NCBI RefSeq assembly: GCF_035920345.1
Contig: NZ_CP109149.1
Location: 558,001-622,000 of the forward strand
From: Nocardia vinacea
GTDB taxonomy: Bacteria > Actinomycetota > Actinomycetes > Mycobacteriales > Mycobacteriaceae
Direction: 5' to 3'
DNA length: 64,000 nt
Within the stretch, counting starts at the first letter, position 1; each line of letters begins with the position of its first letter. The notes below the pieces were generated by a model that had not been told where the DNA came from, did no database searches, and saw only the letters and a list, made by a program, of their open reading frames with translations. Positions 33,860 through 42,677 of the stretch are shown here, piece by piece. The translations under genes and the position numbers were made by a program.

Positions 33860-35425
33860 TCATCGGTTCGTGCGGAAGGCATCGCGGAGCCAGGGCGCCC
33901 GGCGGTGGTGCGGGCGGAACCGGTCGGCCCAGCGGGGGTTCGATTCGTCGCGGCGGTAGGCAGCGAGCTGGCCCGCCATCGTGAAGTGCAGGTGGGTGGC
34001 CTTGCCGATCACCTCGCCATCGGTGGCCAGCGCCTCCGGCCTGGGCAATTGCACATACAGTTCGGGTAGGCGGCGCTCGCCGTAGACCTTGCTGTGGCCG
34101 ATCGCGGCCAGCAGCAGCGCCACCAATGCGCGGGTGCGTGACCAGCGCAGATCGGCGCGCAGCCAGCGGACGTCGAGTAGTCCGGCGTCGAGCCGGTCAC
34201 GGAAGGCGGGTACGGCGCCGTGCGGGTGGTAGGGGCCGTTGCCGATGAACAGGAACCACACTCGCTGCCACCGATCGTCGAGATAGATCTCGATCGGTTC
34301 GGCCCGGCGCAGAGTGACCACCAGCGCGGCCGCGAAGGCGGGCCATTTGCCCCAGCGCGCCTGCCACTGCTCGCGCAGCCGCACCAGGTCCGGATAGGCG
34401 CCGATGCTGGCGGTATTGATCAAATGCCTGGTGTGCGAACCGGTTTCGTCACCGTACTCGACGCGTGCGATATCGACCGCGACCGCCTCGCCGGTCCCGG
34501 TCGCATCGATCACCTCGCGCAAATCGTAGACGCCGAGATCACGCGCGAAATGGTTGAGCGTGCCGGTGGGGATGACGGCCAGCGGCAACTCGTGCCGCAG
34601 CGCCACCGCGGCCGCGGCCGCCACGGTGCCGTCGCCACCGGCGATGCCCAACGCCAGTACCGGCCCGGCGTGTTCGGCGAGTGCCCGCTCGAGTTGTTCG
34701 GCGGCATCGAGGTCGGGTTCGGTGCGCAGGACGGTGGCGGCGGGCAGGGCCGCGATGATATCGGCGGTGGGATCGTAGTTCGGATCGCCGGAAACCGGAT
34801 TCACCAACACCAAAAGACCCTTGCCCGCCTCCAGTGCGGGCGCCGCCCGGACCAGCCTGGCCTGTGCCTCGTCCGATTCACGCACCGGCCACCAGCGTCG
34901 GGTGGCCAATGCGATACCGGAACCAACGGCCGCCCCGACGAGCACATCGGAGCTCCAGTGCACGCCGGTGTGCACCCGCGAGTAGGCGACGGTGGCCGCC
35001 AGCGGGGCGACAACCAGTGCGGTGCGCGGACTTTCGAGTGCGACCGCCGTGGCGAATGCCGCCGCGCAGGCGCTGTGTCCGGAGGGGAAGGAGGAGGACT
35101 TCGGGGCCGGCGTCAGCCGCCGGTATGCGGGCAAAAGTTCGGCGGCCGGTCGGCGCCGCGCAATAAGCGTCTTGAGTCCGAGGTTGACGGCCAGGCTCGC
35201 GCTCCCGACGGAGACGACCCCACGCAGCGCGGCCCGCCGTGGTGTGCCCTGGCGGGTGGCGAGTAGCGCCGCGCAGACCAGCCACAGCGTGCTGAAATCG
35301 GCGCTCTTCGTGAGCCGCAGCAGGCCACTGTCGACCAAGGAGGCCGGTAATTCGGCGACCGCGCTGCCGACCGCCCGATCGAATCGCCCGACTCTGTAGA
35401 ACTTTCGCCGCACCCAGCTACTCAC
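33860..35425 (-). CDS. PAP2 phosphatase - diacylglycerol kinase fusion protein
   Basis: A 521-residue two-domain lipid enzyme. The N-terminal PAP2 domain (about 30-200, with several hydrophobic helices) has all three signature blocks: KTLIARRRP, PSGHSA and SRVHTGVHWSSD. The C-terminal lipid-kinase catalytic domain (about 225-480) has LLVLVNPVSG, AGGDGTVAAA and GTLNHFARDLG. It could phosphorylate and dephosphorylate lipids at the membrane. GTG 35425 is preferred because the frame open to 35533 runs into the promoter of the divergent peptidase. Confidence 0.9.
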   Translation of the reverse strand: MSSWVRRKFYRVGRFDRAVGSAVAELPASLVDSGLLRLTKSADFSTLWLVCAALLATRQGTPRRAALRGVVSVGSASLAVNLGLKTLIARRRPAAELLPAYRRLTPAPKSSSFPSGHSACAAAFATAVALESPRTALVVAPLAATVAYSRVHTGVHWSSDVLVGAAVGSGIALATRRWWPVRESDEAQARLVRAAPALEAGKGLLVLVNPVSGDPNYDPTADIIAALPAATVLRTEPDLDAAEQLERALAEHAGPVLALGIAGGDGTVAAAAAVALRHELPLAVIPTGTLNHFARDLGVYDLREVIDATGTGEAVAVDIARVEYGDETGSHTRHLINTASIGAYPDLVRLREQWQARWGKWPAFAAALVVTLRRAEPIEIYLDDRWQRVWFLFIGNGPYHPHGAVPAFRDRLDAGLLDVRWLRADLRWSRTRALVALLLAAIGHSKVYGERRLPELYVQLPRPEALATDGEVIGKATHLHFTMAGQLAAYRRDESNPRWADRFRPHHRRAPWLRDAFRTNR

Positions 35426-35535
35426 CCGCTCGACATTACCGATCGCGGCGCACGGCGTGGTGCCGCCGTCGTCAGCGCTGTGCTCGCCGGCGATTTCGCT
35501 GCCAGGGGAGCGCGATCGGAGCATAGGGTTCACCT

Positions 35536-37560
35536 ATGACGAGCAATCCGTTCTTCGAGCCAAGCGCGCTGCCGTATGAGCTTCCTCCGTTCGCCGAGAT
35601 CGGTACCGAGCACTATTTGCCTGCGTTCGAGCGAGGGATGGCGCAACAACTGGCAGAGGTGGCCGCCATCACCTCGAGCGGGGAGGAGCCGAGTTTTGCG
35701 AATACCATTGCGGCCTTGGAGCGTTCGGGGGCGGTGCTGACTCGGGTCGCGAATGTGTTCTTCAATATCACGAGCTCCGATTCCAGCGAGACCACCGATG
35801 CGATCGAGGCCGAGGTATCGCCGAAGCTGGCGGCGCATCGGGACGCGATCTACTTGGATCCTGAGCTCTTTGCGCGGGTCGAGACGCTCTACGGCCGCCG
35901 AAACGAACTGGGCTCGGATCCCGAGGAAACGCGACTGCTGGAGCAATATCATATTCGGTTCGTGCGGGCCGGGGCTCGGCTGGATGCGGCCGGGCAGGCG
36001 CGGTTGCGTGAGTTGAATGCGGAACTCGCGACGGCGGCAACGGAATTCGGGCAGAATATTTTGGCGGCGACCAATGGTGCGACGGTGGTCGTCGAGTCGG
36101 CGGCGGAATTGGCGGGGCTGGGGCAGGCGGCCGTGGCGGCGGCCGCGGAGAACGCTCGGGAGTTGGGGCGTGACGGTGCGTGGGCGCTTCGGCTGCAGAA
36201 CGTTTCGAATCAGCCCGTACTGGCGGAACTGGCCGACCGGGACGTGCGGCAGCGGGTGATGGCGGCCTCGCTTGGGCGCGGGTTGGGTGACAACGGCGCG
36301 CTCGCCGTGCGGATCGCCGGATTGCGAGCGGAACGGGCCGCGCTGCTGGGCTATTCCGATCATGCGGCGTATGCGGTCGAGGATCAGACTGCGAAAACCG
36401 CTGCGGCGGTGGAGGAAATGCTCGGGCGATTGGTCGCACCCGCGGTGGCCAATGCGGAACGCGAGGCGGCCGAGTTGGCACAGGCCATGGGTGGGCAGGA
36501 GCTGCGCTCATGGGATTGGCAGTTCTGGTCGGAAAAGGTTCGAGCCGAACGGTTTTCGGTTGACGCGGAAGCGTTGCGTCCCTATTTCGAGCTCGAACGG
36601 GTGTTGCGCGACGGTGTCTTCTTCGCCGCTGAGCAGGTGTACGGGATCACCTTCCAGGAGCGGAAGGATCTGGTCGGATACCACCCGGAGGTGCGGATCT
36701 TCGAGGTATTCGACGCGCAAGGCAGTGCGCTCGGACTGTTCCTCGGTGACTTCTTCGCGCGACCGTCGAAGCGTGGCGGGGCATGGATGAACGAATTGGT
36801 CAGCCAGTCAAGGCTTTTGGGGAAGCGGCCGGTGGTGGTCAACAACCTCAATATCGTGAAGCCGCCCGCGGGCGAACCCGCACTGCTCACCTGGGACAAC
36901 GTGCGCACGCTCTTCCACGAGTTCGGGCACGCGCTGCACGGACTGTTCTCGGATGTGATGTACCCGTTCTTCTCCGGGACCGAAGTGCCGCGGGATTTCG
37001 TCGAATTCCCGTCCCAGGTGAACGAGATGTGGATGTCGCGTCCGGAGGTACTCGCCAACTACGCAAGGCATATCGAGACCGGTGCGCCGATGCCCACCGA
37101 ACTGGTCGAGCGGATGGCGGAGGCCGAGCGTTTCGGTACGGGCTTCAAAACCGTCGAATATCTGGGCGCGACACTGCTGGACTGGGCGTGGCATCGCGTG
37201 CCAGCACCCGAGGCGCTGGCCGACACCGATGCCGAGGCGTTCGAGGAGGAAGCTCTGCGCAAAGCGGGTCTGGCCATCGACGCGATTCCGCCGCGCTACC
37301 GGTCCGGCTACTTCGCCCACATCTTCTCCGGCGGCTACGCGGCGGGCTACTACTCCTACATCTGGAGTGAGGTGCTGGACGCGGACACCGTCGAGTGGTT
37401 CGACGAGGGCGACGCGTCCATCCGGGAAAAGGGCGAGGCCTTCCGCCGCGAACTGCTCTCGCGCGGTGGCTCGGTCGACCCGCTCGAGGCCTTCGAATCC
37501 TTCCGCGGCCGCGCCCCCGAAATCGAACCGCTCCTGGTCCGGCGCGGTCTGTTGAACTGA
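35536..37560 (+). CDS. dcp: M3 family peptidyl-dipeptidase
   Basis: A 674-residue zinc metallopeptidase of the thimet/Dcp family, cytoplasmic, cleaving dipeptides from peptide C-termini. The zinc motif HEFGH is at residues 461-465, followed by SGTEVPRDFVEFPSQ with the third ligand. YRSGYFAHIFSGGYAAGYYSY is the conserved substrate-binding region. Full family length, no signal peptide. A strong terminator follows the stop. Confidence 0.96.
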   Translation: MTSNPFFEPSALPYELPPFAEIGTEHYLPAFERGMAQQLAEVAAITSSGEEPSFANTIAALERSGAVLTRVANVFFNITSSDSSETTDAIEAEVSPKLAAHRDAIYLDPELFARVETLYGRRNELGSDPEETRLLEQYHIRFVRAGARLDAAGQARLRELNAELATAATEFGQNILAATNGATVVVESAAELAGLGQAAVAAAAENARELGRDGAWALRLQNVSNQPVLAELADRDVRQRVMAASLGRGLGDNGALAVRIAGLRAERAALLGYSDHAAYAVEDQTAKTAAAVEEMLGRLVAPAVANAEREAAELAQAMGGQELRSWDWQFWSEKVRAERFSVDAEALRPYFELERVLRDGVFFAAEQVYGITFQERKDLVGYHPEVRIFEVFDAQGSALGLFLGDFFARPSKRGGAWMNELVSQSRLLGKRPVVVNNLNIVKPPAGEPALLTWDNVRTLFHEFGHALHGLFSDVMYPFFSGTEVPRDFVEFPSQVNEMWMSRPEVLANYARHIETGAPMPTELVERMAEAERFGTGFKTVEYLGATLLDWAWHRVPAPEALADTDAEAFEEEALRKAGLAIDAIPPRYRSGYFAHIFSGGYAAGYYSYIWSEVLDADTVEWFDEGDASIREKGEAFRRELLSRGGSVDPLEAFESFRGRAPEIEPLLVRRGLLN

Positions 37561-37566
37561 TTCGGG

Positions 37567-37603
37567 GCGCTGGAACCGGCTGTGGCCCATCCGGTTCCAG
37601 CGC
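37567..37603. terminator. Bidirectional terminator between dcp and the TerD-AIM24 gene
   Basis: A perfect 13-bp stem, GCGCTGGAACCGG with CCGGTTCCAGCGC, and an 11-base loop, centred between two convergent stops (37560 and 37611). Confidence 0.85.
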
Positions 37604-37610
37604 GGGACGG

Positions 37611-39008
37611 TTATCCGAACAAGCCGCCGAGCACGCCGCCGCTTTGTCCGGCCTCCTGACCACCACCGGTGCCGCCGATGAAACCGCCCGGCGGCAGTTC
37701 CGACGGCTGCACGATGACGAAGCCACGCCCGGAGAACGACAGCGTCAGACCCTCGCCGGTGCTGCGGCCGATGAGGCGGCCGAGGCCGAAGGAGTCGTTG
37801 CGCTTGATGCCGGTGGACAGACTCGACGACCAGGCCACCGCGGCCTGTGGGTCGGCGTAGGTGGGCTGGTCGACATTGAGGACGACGGGCGAGCCGTGGG
37901 TGGTGATGGCGATGCGACCGCGTCCGGTGAACACGCAGTTGAAGAAGCCGGCGTTACTGGCGAAACCGGCTGCGCCCTGGACCCTTTGGATGTTGTAGGA
38001 CAGCGAGGTATCGAAAGCCAGCACATTCGAGCCGTTGATGGTGAGCCCGTCGGTGCCGTCGAGATCGACGGTGTGTACGTCGGCGGCGGCATCGGCGAGG
38101 AAAAGATCGCCGCGACCGGACACCTGCATCAGCGGCACCCCCTCACCGGTGAGCCGCTGCTGGATCGCACGGCCGATACCGCCCGAACCGAGCGCCTTGA
38201 AATGCAGGTCACCCTGGTAGGCGACCATCGAGCCGGCCCGCGCCATGGTCTCGCCATTGACGGCGACCTTGATCATCTTGCCGCCCTGCTTCTGGATGCC
38301 GATGCCGTTGACCTCGGCGTGGCTCGGATCGAACAGTTCGCTCTGCATCGGCAGCGCTCCTTGCTGTGGTGCAATCGGTGGGGGCGGCGGCACGGCGCCG
38401 GACGGGGGATAGGCGGGCGGAACGGGAGCCTGCGGCTGGGCTGGGTATTGCGGCGGCACCGGAGCCTGTTGGTATTGCGGCTGGGCCGCAGCGGGCGGTG
38501 CTGCTTCGGGTTCGTCGTCGATATTCACACCGAACGCCGTCGCGATTCCGGCCAGCCCGTTGTCAAAGCCCTGCCCGACCGCGCGCACCTTCCACGCACC
38601 GCCGCGCCGGTAGATCTCCACGCACACCACGGCTGTCTCGGTACTGAGCCCGGTCATCGGGAAGGTCAGCGTTCCGGAATCGGATCCGATCGTCGCGGTC
38701 AGCGAACTCGCGCCCGCGAAGGTCGGCGGCCCGCTGCCGTCGAGGCTGGCCGTGACCACGACCTTGTCGACATCGGCGGGCAGTGCGGAGGTCTGCACAT
38801 CGACCATATCGCCGGCACCGCGGCCGTGCCGATAGGTGACGCCGGGACCGGCCGGCTGATTGAAGAAGACGAAGTCGGCATCGGAGCGGACCCGCCCGTC
38901 GGCGCCGAGTAGCAGCGCCGACACATCGACCGGCGCTGCGCAGGTGACGGTCACGATCATCCGGTCGCCGGGTGCGGGTCGATTTTCCCCGCGTGCGAGT
39001 GCGGTCAC
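37611..39008 (-). CDS. TerD-AIM24 fusion protein
   Basis: A 465-residue protein. The N-terminal TerD domain (about 1-165) starts TALARGENRPAPGDRMIVTV and includes SDADFVFFNQP and VVCVEIYRRGGAWKVRAVGQ, with acidic residues for calcium binding. A Pro/Gln/Ala-rich linker (about 170-225) follows. The C-terminal AIM24 domain (about 228-455) is rich in beta strands (KMIKVAVNGETMARAGSMVA, GFFNCVFTGRGRIAITTHG). It ends in a Gly-rich tail. TerD proteins belong to chemical-stress and membrane-linked systems. GTG start at 39008. Confidence 0.9.
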   Translation of the reverse strand: MTALARGENRPAPGDRMIVTVTCAAPVDVSALLLGADGRVRSDADFVFFNQPAGPGVTYRHGRGAGDMVDVQTSALPADVDKVVVTASLDGSGPPTFAGASSLTATIGSDSGTLTFPMTGLSTETAVVCVEIYRRGGAWKVRAVGQGFDNGLAGIATAFGVNIDDEPEAAPPAAAQPQYQQAPVPPQYPAQPQAPVPPAYPPSGAVPPPPPIAPQQGALPMQSELFDPSHAEVNGIGIQKQGGKMIKVAVNGETMARAGSMVAYQGDLHFKALGSGGIGRAIQQRLTGEGVPLMQVSGRGDLFLADAAADVHTVDLDGTDGLTINGSNVLAFDTSLSYNIQRVQGAAGFASNAGFFNCVFTGRGRIAITTHGSPVVLNVDQPTYADPQAAVAWSSSLSTGIKRNDSFGLGRLIGRSTGEGLTLSFSGRGFVIVQPSELPPGGFIGGTGGGQEAGQSGGVLGGLFG

Positions 39009-39056
39009 GGCGGACCGCCCCGGTCGATATGTCCGAGTGGCATGCGATTCACGGGA

Positions 39057-39383
39057 TCAAGTGTGTCGCGAGTCCCGTCCGATTGCCACCACCCGTGATA
39101 GATCCGGCCACGGCGGCCTGCGCAGCACCGCGAGCGTGGCGATGACCGCGGCCAGCAGACCGATCAATTCGCCCATCAGCGCGATCCGGGTCGCATCGAC
39201 CGCGGGTGTCCAGCTGACCACTCCGTCATGGACCACGAACGCACCCACCGGACGAGTGGTGCGCAGCAGACCGCCCGTCCTGGTGACGGTGATGATCGTG
39301 GTGCCGTCGGAAGTTTCGTACGGCTGCCCGTAGGCGAGCGAATCCTCCACTGTCCGTAGTGAATTCAATTGGCTTCGAAGCAT
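39057..39383 (-). CDS. GerW/YtfJ-like membrane protein (short form)
   Basis: A 108-residue protein with the GerW-like core YGQPYETSDGTTIITVTR and RPVGAFVVHDGVVSWTPAVDATRI, then one transmembrane helix (LMGELIGLLAAVIATLAVL). The glycine-rich insert of typical GerW proteins is missing. ATG 39383 has GGGGAGGAA upstream. In non-sporulating actinobacteria the role is unknown. It precedes the TerD-AIM24 gene by 48 bases on the same strand. Confidence 0.75.
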   Translation of the reverse strand: MLRSQLNSLRTVEDSLAYGQPYETSDGTTIITVTRTGGLLRTTRPVGAFVVHDGVVSWTPAVDATRIALMGELIGLLAAVIATLAVLRRPPWPDLSRVVAIGRDSRHT

Positions 39384-39520
39384 TGATTCCTCCCCTCGAT
39401 GCGGAACCAGCGGTGGCGCGGCCCCCTTGGAGTATCGGTGGCACCACCAAATGTGGCAAGGGTGCCCTGCTACGGGGTGTGGTACGAAGTTGCGGGATTT
39501 GGCGGTGAGAGGCGTGTGGG

Positions 39521-41005
39521 TTGTCGGCGAGGCTTTTGCGGTGGTTGGTGCTGGTAGCGGTCGGGGCGGCGCTGATCACCGTGCCCGGGGCGCAGGTCGA
39601 TCCGACGTACCGGTTCTATCACCAGCGACTGCATTGGCATGCCTGCGGTATCGATGATTTGGACAAGGCTGGGGCCGAATGCGCGGATGTGCTGGTGCCG
39701 CTCGATTATCTGCGGCCCTACGATCGCACGCTGAAGATCGCGATATCCCGGGTCCGGGCCACCGATCCGGATCAGCGCCATGGCGTCCTGCTGGCCAATC
39801 CGGGTGGTCCCGGCGCATCGGGTCTGGACACCGTGGATCTGCTCGGTGACGTGCTCACCCCGCCGGCGCGGGCCCGTTTCGATCTGATCGGTATGGATCC
39901 GCGTGGTGTCGGTGGCTCCGGGCGCACGCCGCGCTGCGGATGGCCGGTGGGCGAAATGATCCATTCGGCGGGTCTGACTTCGCAGGGCTTCGCGCGGGAA
40001 ACCGCGCTGGCGTCGGATATGGCCGAGGGCTGTCTGGCCGATGACCCGGTGAAGGTGCGCCAGCTCACCACCCGCAATACCGCTCGCGATATGGATGTCA
40101 TCCGAGTAGCGCTGGGCGAGCCGAAGCTCAGCTATTACGGCGTTTCCTACGGCACCTACCTCGGTGCGGTATTCACCCAGATGTTTCCGGAACGCAGCGA
40201 CCGGATGGTGTTCGACAGCGCTATCGATCCGGATCGGTATTGGACCGGGCTCGTCCAGGATTGGGGTCCGTCGGATGAGCGGGCGATCGACGAATGGTCG
40301 AATTGGGCTGCGGGACAGGATGATACGTATCACTTCGGTTCGACCCCGACCGAAGTTCGTGCATCGCTGACGGAGCTGCTCGCCGCGGCGGCACGGCAAC
40401 CGATCGTGATCGACGACTTCCCGATCGACGATCACTGGCTGCCATTTCTATTGCACAACATGGTGACCGATTTCCGGCGTAACCAAGCGCTGGCCGAAAC
40501 CTTGCGTGAGATCGCCGATGCGGCGGGCGGCCCGCCCGTGGTGGCGCGGGCGCCACGTCTGCAAATCGTCTTGCAGGCCTTGCGATCCGAGGAGAACTCC
40601 GTCTTGGCCCAGATCGCCTGCGGTGATGCCGCGGCACCGACAGATCCGGCGTGGTACGCGAGCAATATCGAAGCCAGCCGTGCCACGCAGCCGATATTCG
40701 GTCCGCTGGCCAACAATATCCAGCCCTGCGCATTCTGGCCCCGACCCGTCGAACCCGCAACCACCGTGCGGAATTCGGTTCCCGCCCTCATCCTGCAGGC
40801 GACCGGTGACGCCCGAACCCCGTATACCCACGGTGCCCGACTGCATCAGCACCTATCCGAATCCCGCATGGTCACACTGCAGGACATCCGCATCCACATG
40901 ACCTTCCGCCCCGACCTGAGCGCCTGCGTCAACAATGCGATCAATACCTACTACGCCGACGGCGCCCTGCCCGCCGCCGACGTCACCTGCCACGCAGACC
41001 AGTAG
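39521..41005 (+). CDS. Secreted tripeptidyl aminopeptidase-like alpha/beta hydrolase
   Basis: A 494-residue exported hydrolase of the Streptomyces Tap/SlpD family. An N-terminal hydrophobic signal (LLRWLVLVAVGAALITVPGA) is followed by the oxyanion motif NPGGPGASG, nucleophile Ser in YYGVSYGTYLGAVF and a C-terminal TAP-like domain (LILQATGDARTPYTHG, catalytic Asp; IHMTFRPDLSACVNNAINTY, catalytic His region). It is likely to release N-terminal peptides outside the cell. TTG 39521 is the best available start for the signal peptide. Confidence 0.88.
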   Translation: MSARLLRWLVLVAVGAALITVPGAQVDPTYRFYHQRLHWHACGIDDLDKAGAECADVLVPLDYLRPYDRTLKIAISRVRATDPDQRHGVLLANPGGPGASGLDTVDLLGDVLTPPARARFDLIGMDPRGVGGSGRTPRCGWPVGEMIHSAGLTSQGFARETALASDMAEGCLADDPVKVRQLTTRNTARDMDVIRVALGEPKLSYYGVSYGTYLGAVFTQMFPERSDRMVFDSAIDPDRYWTGLVQDWGPSDERAIDEWSNWAAGQDDTYHFGSTPTEVRASLTELLAAAARQPIVIDDFPIDDHWLPFLLHNMVTDFRRNQALAETLREIADAAGGPPVVARAPRLQIVLQALRSEENSVLAQIACGDAAAPTDPAWYASNIEASRATQPIFGPLANNIQPCAFWPRPVEPATTVRNSVPALILQATGDARTPYTHGARLHQHLSESRMVTLQDIRIHMTFRPDLSACVNNAINTYYADGALPAADVTCHADQ

Positions 41006-41008
41006 GGA

Positions 41009-42619
41009 TCAACCGGGCACGACGGCCCAGGAGTGATACCGCGACGCCGCATTCCAGAGGAAGAAGCTGTTCGTCCCCGCCGCCGCCGCGGCATCGATCT
41101 GCGCCTTGACCTCGGCATCGCCGTAGTTCACCCCCAGGCTGAAATCCTGTAGCCACGGAATGACTTTCGCGCCGGTACCGTCGGTCTGCTCGAAGAAGTC
41201 GGCCAGCGATCGGAGAATAATGTCGTACGGCTGGGCATTGGGGTTCGCGACACCGTATTCACCGGCATTCCAATGCGACGGGTAGAGCATCGGAGCCACA
41301 TAGTCGACATACCGAGCGATCGCCGGAATATCCTGCGCGATCTCATCCGGGCGCGTCGCCGCGATGCCGAACACGGCGGCACCGAGATTAGCGCCTTTGT
41401 CGCGTACCGGATCCCGGCTCTCGTGCAGGAACTCGGCGATGGATGCACTGGGCGTGACGGTCAGCCCCGGAAACTGCATCTGCGACAGTGCACCATCCGG
41501 CCGCCGGACATAGTCGTACATTATTCCGTCGAAGCCGAGCTCGGCCGCCTCGGTCGCGAGATCGATGTTGTACTTGCGGATTTCGGGATTGGCGAAGTTG
41601 GTGAAAGCGATCGCACCGTACTGGCTGGCATACGGCTGACCGGAGGGATTCTGGATGACCCAGTCCGGATGTCCGCCGTGCCATGCCCATTCGGCCATGG
41701 TCGGATCGCGGAAGGCCACGATCCGCCCGACCACCCGCACATTCATCTCGTGCAGTTGTCGCAGTGCGGCGCGCACATCGTAGATATTGGTGGCCGCACC
41801 CGCCTGCTGTGCCAGCGGTACCTGCGAGTCGTAGCCGATGACCCCGTCCTCATCCTTGATATCGAGCTGAACGGTGTCGATGCGCCCCTCGCGGGCCATA
41901 TCCAGAATGGGCTCGCGTAAACCCTCGTATGCCCATCCGTACGCCGTGATATGCACGGCCTTGACCCGGGGCATATCGACCGAGGTCGTAATCGCCTGCG
42001 TCGCCTTGTTTCCCGCCGCATCGACCGCGGTCACCGCACCGCCCACCGGTGTGCGCGGCAGTGTGATCTCGAAGGTGCCGTCCGCGGCGGGGGTGACCGA
42101 CTGCGCGCCGACGGAAACGTGCACCGCACCGGATTCCTTGCCGCGCAACGTGATCGGCTGACGATACGATCCGGCCGTACCCGGCTGGGTCACCTCGAGT
42201 TTCGGCGCCTCGGTATCCACGGTGAAGGTCGCCGTGACCCCCGGACCGGCGCTGAACAGGCCGAGTATGCCCCCGCGTGGTATCTCGGCGGTGAACTTGT
42301 GGTCGCCATCGGTGAGCGGTCCGGGCCGGTACACCATCGAATCGCCTTCGACCGTGCCGTTCACCGCCTTGCCGTCGAGTTCGAGCCGCATATCGTTCGG
42401 GTTGTGGCCGTGGGCGTCCACACGCAATACCAGACCGGTCAGCGTGCCGGCACCGACGACTCCGTCCGGTAATCCGGCCAGCGCCAAACCCGCGGGCTCG
42501 GACCGATTGGCGCCGATGATCACGGATGCGATGAGGATTGATAAAACTCCGATAACCGCTATTGCCGCGAGCCGCCATCGCCCGGTAACTCGGACCAATT
42601 TGTCCAACGCGCACACCAA
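41009..42619 (-). CDS. Exported DUF4015-type putative glycoside hydrolase
   Basis: A 536-residue surface protein. One N-terminal membrane anchor (RLAAIAVIGVLSILIASVII) is followed by two Ig-like segments (about 50-215), then a TIM-barrel domain from about residue 220 (VKAVHITAYGWAYEGLREPI, TVQLDIKDEDGVIGYDS, ELGFDGIMYDYVRRPDG). The barrel matches the DUF4015 putative glycosidase family (COG1306). Target unknown, probably cell-wall or capsular glycan. Divergent from a polysaccharide deacetylase across 58 bases, suggesting a shared role. Confidence 0.87.
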   Translation of the reverse strand: MVCALDKLVRVTGRWRLAAIAVIGVLSILIASVIIGANRSEPAGLALAGLPDGVVGAGTLTGLVLRVDAHGHNPNDMRLELDGKAVNGTVEGDSMVYRPGPLTDGDHKFTAEIPRGGILGLFSAGPGVTATFTVDTEAPKLEVTQPGTAGSYRQPITLRGKESGAVHVSVGAQSVTPAADGTFEITLPRTPVGGAVTAVDAAGNKATQAITTSVDMPRVKAVHITAYGWAYEGLREPILDMAREGRIDTVQLDIKDEDGVIGYDSQVPLAQQAGAATNIYDVRAALRQLHEMNVRVVGRIVAFRDPTMAEWAWHGGHPDWVIQNPSGQPYASQYGAIAFTNFANPEIRKYNIDLATEAAELGFDGIMYDYVRRPDGALSQMQFPGLTVTPSASIAEFLHESRDPVRDKGANLGAAVFGIAATRPDEIAQDIPAIARYVDYVAPMLYPSHWNAGEYGVANPNAQPYDIILRSLADFFEQTDGTGAKVIPWLQDFSLGVNYGDAEVKAQIDAAAAAGTNSFFLWNAASRYHSWAVVPG

Positions 42620-42677
42620 CTTTCATCCATCGCTATTGCCTAACTATCTACCTCGGACAGCTCCATCGGGCGTGGTT

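Noticed and set aside
39470..40435. Long minus-strand open frame opposite the tripeptidyl-peptidase-like gene.
   Set aside because: Antisense shadow typical of high-GC genes; composition is His/Arg-rich and the plus-strand gene has clear catalytic motifs.
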